A DNA stretch of 60,000 nt from Glandiceps talaboti (Eukaryota > Hemichordata > Enteropneusta > Spengelidae): NCBI RefSeq assembly GCF_964340395.1, contig NC_135564.1, positions 13,863,012 to 13,923,011 on the forward strand. The letters run 5' to 3'. The notes under the pieces were generated by a model, which saw only the letters and a list, made by a program, of their open reading frames with translations, did not search any database and was not told the origin of the DNA. A program made the position numbers and the translations under genes. Of this stretch, positions 15,301 to 26,700 are shown piece by piece; position 1 is the first letter of the stretch; every line of letters begins with the position of its first letter.

Positions 15301-18300
15301 GTGCTTTGTTCGAAAAGAGCTAGAGCAAAGACAATGATGTTATCATTACTATTTGGGGGGTTCTCGTTCTTTCAATTTCAAACGTAAAGTTTGATTAAAT
15401 TGTAAGACAGATTCTGATTGGTTACTCGTGCATACGAGATTGGGTTCTGGAAAACGTACAGTATTGTGTCAGATATATGTAATGGGTACTAACAAAAGAA
15501 CAAACAACAGCAAACGTAACAGCCAAAAACAAATCGCACTGTGTACACTTCATCGGATTTTAATCAGAATGGGTGTGAGCTATACCTGCACTGTGTGATA
15601 TGTAGTACACTGTATGTAGACATACATCCATATGGTTCAGGAATGCTTACTCTAGAGTTTCACTTCCCAAGGAAAGACACATTGAAATGCAATTCCGGTT
15701 ATCATGCAGTGTGCAGTTTCTACATTGTATTCATGGTCTTTGTGTAATATTGACTCAGGGTCAATCACAAGGGGGTTCAATTTACATTATTGGAACATGA
15801 GATCATCGCAAATTATTATAGTATAAATCACATTAAAGTTATCCACCACCATGACAGAAAACAATGGAAATGTATACTCCCAGAGGTCAGTGTACAATAC
15901 ATGTACACCACACAAAACTTTTTAAAAAACAAACACATAACACAAACCTTTTTTTGGAAACTGTCAATACCAAGATCGAAAGAATCATACCCCTCCCTAA
16001 CATGTAATATTTATACAGACCTGTACTTATAATATGCATTATTGTACCATTTTGTGATACAGGCCTGCAGACATCTAATGGCAGTACTGTGTTTCAGTGT
16101 ATGGATAATACAGTCCTGCATAGACAGTGGAGTTTCCTCTCCACTGTCTATGACTGAATCCTGTAAACGTCTACTGGCAGTGATGCATCATAGTGTATGG
16201 TCATGCACACCTGTAATATCTAATACATGATGTAGCAGGATTGTGTCTAAGTGTTTAGTTATACAGACCTGGGTTACGGGTATATCTAATAATTTTACAG
16301 GCCTGTAAATATCTCATGGCAGTACTGCAATTTAGTGTATGGTTATACAGGCCTGTAAATATCTCATAGCAATACTGTAATTCAGAGTGGGGTTATACAG
16401 ATCTGTAAATACCTCATAGCAGAACTGGTAATTTAGTTTATGGTTATACAGGCCTGTAAATATCTCATAGCAATACTGTAATTCAGAGTGGGGTTATACA
16501 GATCTGTAAATACCTCATAGCAGAACTGGTAATTTAGTTTATGGTTATACAGGCCTGTAAATATCTCATAGCAGTACTGTTAGTGTATGGTTATACAGGC
16601 CTGTAAATATTCCGTAGCAATGCTGTAATTTAGTGTATGGTTATACAGACCTGTAAATATCTCATAACAGAACTGTAACTTTGGTGTGTATGGTCATACA
16701 GGCCTTATAAACATAGTTCTCAAAACAATACTTTAACTTTCTGTATGATTATATACTATATAGGCCTGTAAAAATCTCACAACATTGCTGTGTCTCTGTG
16801 TATGACAGTCTGACATCTGTAATGTGTGATAGCAGTACTGTAACTGTGATGGTTATACATGTGATGGTGTATACAGGCCTACAAATGTGTCATAATTAAT
16901 GGTATGCAAGGTTAAAATTTTCAATGCAGATATATAAAATGGAGTACTATGATATAGCGTAATATTGTATATTTTGGACATATATGTGAGCATTTGCACC
17001 TGAGGTTTAGGTAATTAACTTTCCAACAAGATGAGGACAGATAACATCCTGATCAGATAGGCGCAAACACCCATACTGCGGTTGTAATATTTTTATCACA
17101 TTACATGGCATGTATGTTTATATTAGGAATGTACATTCATTTTCTGTAAATATGATGTTCACTTGTCAAAAGGTCAAAATATTTTATATAGTACCACTTT
17201 ATCATGTACATTGCCTGTGGGCGATATATATATAAATGTAACCTTCACTGGGCCCAAGCAAATGTATGTTTCTACTTGAAACAACAGCAAGGTAGTAATA
17301 ATTGGACATGAAGCAGTCCTACAAACGCTTGTATGTGAGAGGTTTGGTATGTAGAAGATAGAAGGACACAATGCTAACCATAATATAACACAACAACAAC
17401 AGGAACGAAATATTTCCCTCATTGTTCTACCAAGAATTTCGCATTGTGTAAGTGCTAACTGACTTACTTTACAATTCTTACTATAGATTTACCGCAATAA
17501 AAATCACTGTGAATAAACTTATAAGCCTTGCGTGCTCCTGAAAATAATTGTAATATTTGGCTCTACATTTTTGTATGATTTTTTAATGAAAATAATGTAA
17601 GGTCGTTTGAATAACATGTCTGTCTACATCCTGTGGGACAATACAATAATTGTTATTGATACCTCCATGAAGCACAGTTTACTTTTTGTGTGTATTGTTT
17701 TCAAAATATTTTCACCAACAAGCGTGTGTGCGCTATTAAAGGCAACTTTGTTTGGAAAGGGATGATCATCAAGATACCTCAGCAAGTCATAATAACATGG
17801 GATAATCTAATAAAGGCCTTATACATTGTAATGTATCTACCATACAAACAGCGCTAACGCACATGCCGTGAATGGCTTCATTCAGATGTCTGAACACTAG
17901 CATGTAACACAGCCTTTCACAGCTCACAGAATATGCAAACAAACACCATTATAGATGCGATAAAGTCTTATGCCTGTCATTCATTATGTAGATAACCAAA
18001 TGGGTGAAACCAAAGTGAATGTTATGAGCTGATAGTATTCAGAGTGTATAACTATATAAAACTACAACTTTGTGTGATAGATCACACGCGATCATAAATA
18101 GTGAATGAGGATTGGATATTAATTTTGGATTTCTAATTTATAAAACAATTTCATTATGGCTTTCTAAGTGTGAAAAATCAATGTGAAACGACACATGCCA
18201 AGTCCTTGTTTGTCACTCAATACATTGCAAAAAGCTTGAAAATGTGTAAAAAGTTTGTCATTGTATGCAAGATAACAAAGATTTTACACATTTATCAATC

Positions 18301-20261
18301 TTTTACAATTTATTGAACTACAAACAAGAACTTGCCATTCGTTGTTTCACATTTTTCTTCACGTAGGAAGCCATGATAAAAAAATTTTAGAATTAAAAAT
18401 TCAAAATAAATACGCATTCCTTATCCATATGACCACTTTAATTACTATTAAAATTTGGGTGTTGAAAACAGCCATCTGACTGTTTTATAGAACTTGTAAA
18501 CTTTGGATGTGAGGAACTTTAGTCAAAATAAAACTGAAGCACTACCTTTAACGCCTACTTTTATTGATTGTGGTTTCATTTCTGTCAAATTATGGTGAAT
18601 GTATTAAGTAGACAAAGTCAGGTAAGTTACTGCTAGGGGCATCAAAACCCAATCTACGGTATTACACCATGACTGGAATAATGAGGTTATTCGCCATTAT
18701 TTTTCTTCATTCAGCCAGAAAATACTCACGACCTAAGGATTGTCACTTGTATTTTCCTTGGCTGAACAAAGACAAATATTGGGGACTAACATCTAACTAG
18801 ATTCTTCCTCCAGTAACCAATATACATGTCTATATGTGTATATCTTGTTGTGTTTAATTTAGACAAAAAATGAATTACTGATAATCAGAGAACACACACT
18901 ATGCTTTTAATATCACAAAATCTTGGACCATGACATTTGTTCATGGAAGGGGTGGGGTATTATTTTGATTGTTACACCTCATTTAATATGGACTTAAGTT
19001 ACACTGTGCATATATTTTCTTGAAAACACCCCGTCAATTTGAAAACAAGAAACATTATAGTTAAACCTTCCCTTGTTTGCAGGTATATGTATGGTGATGT
19101 TTATCTCTGGTTTCATGTTTCATTGTTTCATGTACTTTATGTGATTTGATATTCCATTGTCAACATGTTTCACATATGGGGATGTAATTGATCTAAACAA
19201 ACGAATGACATTATTCTGACGATATGTGACATTAGACCCTAACTCATTTTAAAAAACAAGCTTAATATAGAAATGATAAAATTGGTTGTTATAGTTGGTT
19301 TGGTTCGGTTTAGCAGCTGTGTGGCGTGGGTGAGTTCAGCTGTATCCTCTCTTTATCCTTCAGATGTAACCCTACCCAACCCCATCCCAATCAAAATTCA
19401 ATATTTCAGGACACAGATTCAGGTGGAAGAACAAGTTATAGAAAAGAACTACTGTAATGTTTCACATTGTTTGCTCCATCATTGGAATTGTTCTGTGGTT
19501 TCATGACCATCAATGTAGGAGGATACATGCTACTAGTATTAATAGCTCTTGTCATACACCTCAGTGATAACGTATTGATGTCTGACAAGGAAATGACACT
19601 AGTAAATGTCAAACTATGATAAAGATGTCAGGAGCGGTTCATCTCGATTTTTCGATGATAACTTACCTACAGCTGGAGCATCGTAGGAATCTCCTAGGAG
19701 TATTTCAGGCGCAGAATAGGCTAGGCTTCCACAAGATGTATCTAGTTTCTCACCAGGTAGAAATTTATTACTGAATCCGAAGTCCGTCAGCTTGACAATT
19801 TTCTGTTGCTTAAAAAATACTACATTTTCCGGTTTAAGGTCCCGATGTACAACATGGAGTTTGTGACAATACGATATGGCATGGATTATCTGACGGAAAT
19901 AAGTCCTTGCCGAGTCCTCATCCAAACCTTTTTCATATTTCATAATATAATCGTACATATCACCGCCATCGCCGAGTTCAAGTATCAGGTAGAGTTTAGT
20001 TTGCGTGTCTATCACTTCATACAACTTAACAACGTGTGGATGTTGGACGAGTTTCATACAACGTACCTCCTGGAATAAATGAGCTCTTGATACTTCATCT
20101 AGTTTGTTTTTGTCGATGACTTTCACGGCGACCTTCTCGCCGGTGAAAACATGCCTTGCGAGTTTGACGATCGCAAAATGACCCCGGCCTAATGTTTCTT
20201 CAAGATCATAGAGACCGGCAATTTTACCATCGTAAACGCTTCTGTGGCCAGAATCGCTCAT
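331..20261 (-). CDS. SNRK: SNF-related serine/threonine kinase (SNRK), 3' end outside window
   Basis: AMPK-related kinase, in known family members activated by LKB1. Coding exons in transcript order: 20261-19667, 6052-5911, 4029-3823, 2853-2692, 2402-2048, 523-331. All junctions are GT-AG and keep frame, giving 551 codons before the left edge (human SNRK has about 765). Visible in the protein: glycine loop GRGHFA (25-30), VAVK lysine 47, HRDLKPEN (139-146), DFG (160-162), activation-loop threonine 175 in LDTSCGS (the expected LKB1 target), SAPE in place of APE (183-186). A UBA-like segment follows at about 294-336. The tail is low complexity: three copies of a [12 protein letters not shown]-like repeat (exon 5) and an acidic/serine-rich exon 6. 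The start is the ATG at 20261, followed by [12 protein letters not shown]; no acceptor lies just upstream. Exon 6 ends in phase 1 at a GTAAGAG donor and I could not place the next exon. The exon 6 acceptor sits in a GTT/T-rich tract and is the least certain junction. Confidence 0.93.
581..676 (+). repeat. Left copy of the LINE target-site duplication
   Basis: This 96-nt block (TATATATGTACATGTAC... to ...GGAGTCTTCAACT) recurs at 1058-1149 with only a few differences and an indel in the AT dinucleotide run. The two copies directly abut the LINE fragment, so they are best read as its target-site duplication. Confidence 0.75.
677..1057 (+). mobile_element. 5'-truncated non-LTR retrotransposon (LINE), ORF C-terminus and 3' UTR
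   Basis: Read on the plus strand (antisense to SNRK), the frame beginning right after the left flanking repeat gives [15 protein letters not shown], then a zinc-knuckle-like pattern CNLC...EYHFTLVC and [11 protein letters not shown], ending at the TGA of 957-959. This is the C-terminal tail seen downstream of the reverse transcriptase in several LINE clades. About 100 bp of 3' UTR follows with an inverted GGCC...GGCC motif and ends AGAAATAAA. No reverse transcriptase domain remains, so the copy is dead. It lies in the SNRK intron between exons 5 and 6. Confidence 0.8.
1058..1149 (+). repeat. Right copy of the LINE target-site duplication
   Basis: This is the second copy of the block at 581-676 and immediately follows the element's AAATAAAACATACTA end. 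The two copies agree through ACCTAGATATTTTTT and CACTCGACAACAACTTGG. Confidence 0.75.
1512..1626 (-). repeat. tRNA-Leu-like SINE or LTR primer-site sequence, copy 1
   Basis: On the minus strand this reads AAATCCCACCACTGCCACCA, resembling the end of the T arm, the acceptor stem and CCA tail of a leucine tRNA. It is preceded by an A-box-like GATGAGTCTAAGAC. The T-arm 5' half is degenerate here. A second copy lies 204 bp to the right. Alternatively the plus-strand reading TTACA-TTGGTGGCAGTGG is an LTR end followed by a tRNA-Leu primer-binding site. Confidence 0.5.
1716..1821 (-). repeat. tRNA-Leu-like SINE or LTR primer-site sequence, copy 2
   Basis: The minus strand contains an intact T stem-loop (GTGGG-TTCAGAT-CCCAC), the acceptor 3' half CACTGCC and CCA, with an upstream GCTATGAGTCTAGGAC matching a degenerate Pol III A box. 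Same orientation and layout as copy 1, so the pair forms a head-to-tail dimer in the SNRK intron before exon 6. Confidence 0.5.
3290..3375. repeat. (AC)n microsatellite
   Basis: About 43 uninterrupted CA units follow a degenerate GCACGCACGCATGC stretch. It lies in the SNRK intron between exons 3 and 4. Long readings through it in any frame are artefacts. Confidence 0.98.
4282..4452 (+). repeat. Dispersed repeat family D, copy 1
   Basis: Shares CTAAGCCAATTTGACGCACC, CTTACTATGTGGTGACTCAC and TTTGGCTATCATTAGAGAG with 37050-37213. A fragment of its 3' part is at about 32041-32085. The family's class is unknown. Confidence 0.75.
4856..5150. repeat. Foldback repeat family A (MITE-like)
   Basis: Inverted ends: the left reads GCCACTCCAGGAAATAGAG...CATAAACTGTGAGTTCTGG and the right, reversed, reads GACACTTCAAGAAATAAAG...CATAAACTATGGGTTCTGG. 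Its right end abuts a different foldback at 5153. Found between SNRK exons 2 and 3. Confidence 0.8.
5153..5597. mobile_element. 445-bp foldback element with about 80-bp terminal inverted repeats
   Basis: The left arm (5153-5233) and the reversed right arm (5597-5515) share CCTGACAGGGAAC, TATTCCGTACTACAATGTAC and TTACTCTACTCCCAGTC with only a few mismatches and one short indel at the outer end. The interior has no coding potential. A non-autonomous DNA transposon is the likely identity. Confidence 0.85.
7060..7190. repeat. Foldback repeat family K, copy in SNRK intron 1
   Basis: The left end AATATTTTTCTTTAGTCAG...GTGACCTAAGGG and the inverted right end (CTGAATGAAGAA) match the ends of the family K elements at 18.7 and 22.4 kb. 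Confidence 0.6.
10502..10734. mobile_element. 233-bp foldback element with about 30-bp TIRs
   Basis: The left end GTCTCGCTGCAGATCTCGTG and the right end (reversed: GTCTCGCAGCAGATCTCACG) are inverted copies. The interior lacks coding potential. It lies in SNRK intron 1. Confidence 0.8.
12560..12893 (+). repeat. Possible LINE 3' tail
   Basis: A T-rich stretch contains GTCAAACTTGATTAGTTG...CTCAACTATTTTTTGTC and ends GTGGAAATAAAGTATTATTA. The layout resembles the tail at 32640-32885 (GGCTAGACTCGATTAG...GGGGAATAAATC). No ORF remains, and the call rests on this resemblance. Confidence 0.4.
15169..15549. mobile_element. 381-bp element with about 80-bp terminal inverted repeats
   Basis: The outer ends are AGTGTACA and TGTACACT. 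The arms share TTTTTGGCTGTTACGTTT and ATCTGACACAATAC in inverted orientation, with moderate divergence between. No target duplication is obvious. It is non-coding and lies in SNRK intron 1. Confidence 0.8.
16050..16897. repeat. 50-bp minisatellite in SNRK intron 1
   Basis: About 15 head-to-tail units of roughly 50 bp carry the core GGTTATACAGGCCTGTAAAT followed by a TCTCATAGCAGTACTGTAAT-like half. The edges are the most diverged. A two-unit block of about 101 bp at 16370-16470 repeats almost exactly at 16471-16571, which indicates recent expansion. Confidence 0.92.
18695..18790. repeat. Foldback repeat family K, compact copy
   Basis: Left ATTTTTCTTCATTCAGCCAG...CCTAAGG and right (reversed) TTGTCTTTGTTCAGCCAAGG form an inverted pair within about 95 bp. 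Confidence 0.6.
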
Positions 20262-20984
20262 ATTGAAGACGGAATATCGCTTGTTCTTTACCTTTAGGAC
20301 ATGGATAAATTCTGTTGTGTCTCGATCCTTCGGTAATAGGTGCGAAAGTGAATGAAATACCTTAGCTTGACCTTACTCTAAACATAAATCGGCGTCCATT
20401 TCTAGCAAAGGACGACAACACAGAACACGGTAAGAGTGTCTGCGCATATCTCATGCGCATTTGTATTTTAAAGAAGTGTCAGTAACAGAGTCTGTGATTG
20501 GCTGTTTTGGAACATGATATTGTATTCTAAATATAGCAACGAATCGAAATAACGATCGTAAAGAAATTTCTATGACGTCAATCGACGTAGGGCCAAATAT
20601 TTGCATATCTATGCAAGGGTCATTTACAACCACAGGATATTTATTTATATCAGTATGTGAACTGGCCGTAGGAACTGTGAGAGCTGAGGATGTGTTTCGC
20701 AATGTTGTTGCCCAAATTCAATAAGCAAAGAGAACAAGAAACAATAAGCCTAGTCTTTTCTAGAATTCTAGGAGTACTAAATTTTCACAATAGTTGTGCA
20801 AGGCCAACTTTTCAAGATTTATCTACCAGGTTACACATTCAGTTTCTCTTGAGCCATTCTCGAGTATTATTATAAACACAAACAAAACAGTGTGGGAATA
20901 CTGTGACTGCGGGATCTTCGATAATCATACACAGTGATCATGAGAGAGACGAAGATAATACACAGTGCAGTGATAATATGAGAG

Positions 20985-21007
20985 AGAGAGAGAGGGGGGG
21001 GGGGGGG
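20985..21007. repeat. GA run followed by G14 homopolymer
   Basis: GAGAGAGAGAGA passes into a run of 14 G. Such tracts are replication- and sequencing-unstable, so its length is unreliable. Confidence 0.95.
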
Positions 21008-21746
21008 TCTTTTCACTAAAAATCACATTTATGACCAAAAGTCACCTTGCCTTGAAAGATAGACTTCGTCTTGACAACCATTAGAAACAACTTCATTCAT
21101 TAAATATTACTTGCCTACCAAACTGTACATTTCTTGACCAAAAGTCATATTCTCTTTTTCTAATTTGCATATACAAATGTACCAAGGACCATATCATGCC
21201 TTGAGCACTTTGTTGTCTATAACATATTTCCGACCGATATCTGACCAATCTGGGTATTTTTGACCAGTGATCAAATGCCATAATTATGTACATGTAGTTG
21301 TATGTCTTCAATGGTCATGCACATCATGTCTTCCCACCCACATGGAAACATCAAAGTAATACAACAAATCCATTACACAAGCAGTCTATGATAACAACTT
21401 ACACAACACATACAACACCACAGAGTTATGTTATGAAGGCCTCAAATGTCTAACCCCTGTGCATGCAAGTACAATTTTACCTGTCCAAACCACAGGTCCC
21501 GGCAACCAATGGTTCCAGTGCCAAACCGACCCAAAATGGTTTATGCCATGTGGTTGCTAACACATTCAAATAACAAAGCCATCAACTTCATAATTTTTCT
21601 ATTGGTCAGTATTTTAGTTATAATCCACAGTACATTTGTGAAATCAAGAGTACATGCTGGTATGTTTATAATGGTTTTCAACAAAACTACATTTGAACCT
21701 CAAAGAAACAATTTACATTATACCCAAAGTCACCCCCACCCCATAT

Positions 21747-21911
<165 letters not shown>

Positions 21912-22401
21912 TTTTTCTCAAGAAGTAGGAACATACAGAATATTCACAACTACGCCAACTGTTTTGTCAAAATATTTTATTTCTGTTAAAAAAAGAGAAA
22001 CACAAACAATAATGTACATCCTCGTTCAAATAAATCCAGTATTCACTAACATATAGTGTGTATACTGTGTTTAGCATAGATAGAGAAAGATAAAATTGAA
22101 ATGACCCCCCTCCTCTTTACTGTTTACAAAATTGGTCAACACCAAAATTACATGTACTATAAATCTTTTCATGTATGGTTACAGGACTAAAAGCCTTCAT
22201 TTCGTTGCAACCACGGAATAATGACACTTTTCAAAAAAAGAAACAAAGAAGTAAATCTATTTACATAGTATTTTGAGAGACAATGTTACAAAATGATGCA
22301 TATTTCGATTTCATTAGAAGCAGTTTCTGCTTGGATAAATTCCACAATATAACTCACATGACTTTGCAACAGTAACTTACAAAACTTACAGATATTACTC
22401 T

Positions 22402-22600
22402 CTAATATTTTTCTTTGTTCAGTCAATGAAAATATGAGTAACCTAAGGGGCCTTGTCACTAAGAGTTGGGAGTGACCTAAGGGGCCTTGTCACTAAGAGT
22501 TGGGAGTGACCTAAGGGGCCTTGTTACTAAGCATCCCTAGACAAATAGTGATAAACCTTTAGGTTATGAGTATTTTCCGACTGAATGAAGAAAAATAGGG
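22402..22600. mobile_element. Foldback family K element containing a 34-bp tandem triplication
   Basis: The inverted ends are AATATTTTTCTTTGTTCAGTC and, reversed from the right, CCCTATTTTTCTTCATTCAG. Each is followed inward by ATGAGTAACCTAAG or its equivalent. Inside, a 34-bp unit (CCTAAGGGGCCTTGTCACTA plus AGAGTTGGGAGTGA) occurs about three times at 22440-22534. Confidence 0.75.
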
Positions 22601-23641
22601 GAATAATATAATTATACCTCCCCAAGCATAATTTATGTAAAATTGGGAAACTAATGGTACTTTGGAACACTTTGACTTGTGTTTCATGCACTGCAGAATC
22701 AGTGACATAAACACGACCCTTGTCACGATGTAGGATGACAATATAATAATTCCATATTTTCTGTTCATCGACAAATATTTAACCTATAGTATGTTTCAAT
22801 TTTATCAGCTAAATTCCACATCAGTTCTACTGACATCTGTCATAGCGAAGATGGCAATCAACAAACTTTCTATGTTACATCAAAGAGACATCACTCTATG
22901 TAAACATTTCAACACTTCGTGATCGAGTAAGAATACTTATTTTACATTTTTTTTAAAGTACTGATGAAAGCATATAGAAAGTCCAGCAAATGTTGGAGAT
23001 GCAGAAGTCACTAGAAAACATCCTGTCTTGGTCAAGATATCATATGCACTTGTTCAGGGTGTCCTTCTGTGTGTGAAGGTTGGTTTATCCAAGAAATCAG
23101 TCTGTTCGTAAAAATTAACTTGTCCTTTTATAATTACATGTAATTAGCCATGTTGTTCACTGCATTCAACATTGTGTGTTTTATGTAGGCGCTCACAAAA
23201 AGGGGATTGTCAAAGGCAGGAATGTGGAGCAGCAAACAAACAAACAAACAAGCAGCGTTATACTATTGTCTCCAATGATCAAGTCGGTTTCAACCCTATG
23301 TACTACTAAATATGGCAGTGTCTCTACTACCTATCAAAATAGGGCAAGAATGTATAACAGTCGACTGACTGTACAACAGATACATATTCTTATAAAAGCT
23401 AGGGAGTTATTGTTGTAATAGAGATAGGGTTAGACCCTCTAACATGCATCTTATTTGTATCATCAACAACAAATGGCCACTGTTCTGTACAGCATGGGTT
23501 GAAAATAAAAAACCCTTCCTGTTGAGTTTGTTGCTGGCCCGGATCAGTACTTAATATCAGGAAGTGATGGAAATAAAGTATTTTTCTTGTATAATATATT
23601 AGTCCTGACGCAATGTTGCTATTGGTAGATATATCCATCCC

Positions 23642-23647
23642 TTTATT
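23642..23647 (-). terminator. Candidate SF3B3 polyadenylation signal
   Basis: AATAAA on the minus strand, about 130 nt past the SF3B3 stop. Another AATAAA at 23757-23762 is only 14 nt past the stop, which is less typical. Confidence 0.45.
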
Positions 23648-23775
23648 TCATGAAGGACATTTCATTCAAGGACATCCTTGCATATGTTATTTTCGCTCCT
23701 CACGAAGACAAGATAATTGATGGCTTGAGTGGGTTTTCTCCATACCAGATTTAATCTTTATTCACGTAATTCCCC

Positions 23776-26700
23776 TCAGAAAGCATATCTAGTTCTGATA
23801 TCTTCCAATTTCTTTGAAACCTACAAAAAAAAAATATACAAAATATTATTCCCCGCAGTTCTGTGTACATTTATCAACAATAGTTATTGAGTACAAAACA
23901 GAGAACATAGACTTGGTAGTATGTAGAAAAGATTATTACGACACAAAGAAACTTGAACAGCCAGGATATATTCATATCCTGTGTACTACCCAAGATTGTG
24001 TTACATTAGTTCCCAAGAGATAACATACATGCAAATGTGACGTTAAATGCATTTCCTGTTTCCTAATTTGGGTTTGAAAGATAGGTGGGTGGAACCCATT
24101 GTAATGCAACCACCCACCCCCACCCCCATCCCCAATGGTATCTCTTGGGCCTAAAACTTGCTCAACTAGTGTGACGACATGATATGGCTGAAGTGTTTAT
24201 CCTTCTATACATGTCTGAATGGCTTGTATAAATCTGACTATTTATAGCACTCTCAGACAGTAATTGTTGGACTAAAAAGTCAACTACAACTGTCGGCATT
24301 GCTGCACTGATGAATAGAACATGCTACAAACAGGGAAAGTAAGCAAATAAACTGGATTAACAACACTTGGTACAGCAGGTTGGAGCAGCAGAGACTTGTA
24401 TTACATTTCATGCTTTTTATTAAAACAGTTTTATGGCTTCTTTATGTGTACAAGAAATGCCAGTGAACTTGAAATTTGTTTGTGAACCTGCATTACTATA
24501 TGTAAAGTGGCCATAAAACTGTTTTTATCAAAAGATGGAATGAAATACAAGTCACTGTACTTCCAACATGCTGTGCAAAGTGTTATTAATCCAATTCAGT
24601 TGTTTGTTCTCCCTGTTTGTAACACGTTCCACTTGTCAACGCTTGCCTGTCACTGGTTGTAATATGGAGATATGACATGAATGTTAGATACAACAACACA
24701 GTACTATGTAATTGTTTTTACCTCACTAGGATTTCTATCCAATTCATCAGCGACACTACGTTGTTTTGACGGCTCCATAGAATTAAACTGTTCACATAAA
24801 TCACCATCTATAACATTCTGATAACAAAGAGAGAGAGAGAAGAGAAATGGTTATTTACAAAGTTAGTCATGTTTCTACATGAAATGGTGTCATCCAGGTC
24901 AGATTATTTGAATGGGTTAGCCTTAAAACGTTCATACTCCAACGACTTCACTGAATTTTCATTTACGGAAGTATCAAAATCTGGCATGATTATTCTCATA
25001 CTTAGAGGGAAGCATGTATCAATCAATCTATCAAAATGCATTTTAAAAGTGCTAGACTCCAAAATTATGGTTCTGTTTAATAATGATAATAATAGTAATA
25101 ATATGTTTATTGTTTTACAAGGTCTCCGCCCATAAACAATGTAAGAAGTGTACAAATATGTCAAAGTCATGGAGAAATGTGTATTGTTAGGTAGGGGTCA
25201 ATTTGAGTGTCACCTTTCTTACGTACAGATCAAGTTATTTTACAATCACATCCAGCTGACACTGGGTGGGTTGAAACCCAGGCTGCAGACGTAAGAAGCA
25301 CACAAGCTAACTGCTTAGTCACCGACAACTCTCGAAAAGGTCAATTCCTCCAAAATACTTGTTTTGAACAAACATGTCTTCAGATTGTTCTTGAAATTAT
25401 CCAGCTTGTTACCAGTGCTCTCAAAGCTAGCTACGTAATTTGTATATAATATGAGGTCTTTAAGGGGTATGCCACTCCAGGAAATAGAGAAATGTTCATG
25501 AACTATGGGTTCTGGAGTCATTTCATAACGTTACATCACCTACAATTACTTGCGATTTCAAAGAACCATCAAGTTGATCTCATGCTTTTACTTGGTATCT
25601 TTGCTATGGGCTATTGCTATTGCATGAGTCCTAAGTGCCTATACCACCCAGTGTAAAACATCTTGCATGTATATTCATTGTGCAACTTGAATATTATTTC
25701 TGCTGACTCCCATGATGCAATATCCCACAGTAAAGATACCCTATAAAGGTACAATATCAACTTGATGTTTTTTCTGAAAACACAAGTAATTGTATGTGAT
25801 GTAAAATCATGACATAATTCTCCAGATTCCATAGTTTATGAAAATGATGATATTCCTGGAGTGGCATTCCTCTTTAATTCAAATAAACAGCGCCCTCATG
25901 CAATAGTCTCTGACCGTTGGGGAATTTTTGCATACTATTTACATAGTGGTAAAAATGCTAATTCCAGACCTAGCTTTGAGAGTGTTATGTCTAAAATATA
26001 AACACCAAAGTAAAGAATTTCCTGTATGTACCACAATCGTTTATAGCATCCATATCAAGTGTAAAAGTATACTGTTTCATTTGCTAATTGACCACATTAG
26101 AAAGGCCACCTGCTAGGCTTGCAAATAAACCAATTGAAACAGTATACTTTTACACTTGATATGAATGCTATAAATGAGTGTAGCACATAGAGAAAGTACT
26201 TTACTTCAGTGTTACTAGTTGTATATCACTTTGAGATGGTCTTTTCAACTTACTGGCTACTACCACTACTATTCTGTGGCACTCTATTACAATTAAACAA
26301 GTATATACTCAGAAAGAATATTTACCTTCAATGGAAAGAAGTACGACCTGTATGAAAGATGATCTCTACCACACAATGGTGGGTACTCTGAACGGATATG
26401 CATCTCAAGATGTTGGAAGAAGTCGTGATCCTGAAAGAGATGGTGATTGACATAATGAAAAATAGTGAGAACTTCACAGTTTTGATCTATCTAAGTACAT
26501 AGCAAGGAAACTTTCTCTTTGGTCATACATCAACAGTCAATGAGCACAAAACAGTTTCACTGTTTCACTAGTTTCATGCCTCTGGGATTTTTCAAGAATT
26601 TTTTTTCAATGGTAAAACAGAAATTCCAAAATATCCTTACAGACTTACACTCAAGTTCAATAGAAAACTTCCAAGTTCAAAATGATACTAGCTGAGGGAA

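Larger units (their letters stand above)
6053..19666 (-). other. SNRK intron 1 (13.6 kb), no coding exon recognised
   Basis: This stretch joins the kinase N-lobe exon to the next kinase exon in frame (GCTGTAG joined to ATGTTTGG gives AVDVWSLG), so no coding exon is missing. It is AT-rich with stop codons in all frames. It holds foldback elements near 7.06, 10.5, 15.2 and 18.7 kb, a possible LINE 3' tail near 12.6 kb and the 50-bp minisatellite at 16.05-16.9 kb. The stretches 7.2-10.5, 10.8-12.5, 12.9-15.1 and 16.9-18.6 kb show nothing I can name beyond AT-rich sequence and scattered ACATGTACATGT-type runs. Enhancers in an intron this long are plausible but cannot be read by eye. Confidence 0.8.

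Noticed and set aside
16050-16897. Regularly spaced repeats resembling a CRISPR array
   Set aside because: Repeats and spacers are not distinct, whole 50-bp units are homologous, and the host is eukaryotic: a minisatellite.
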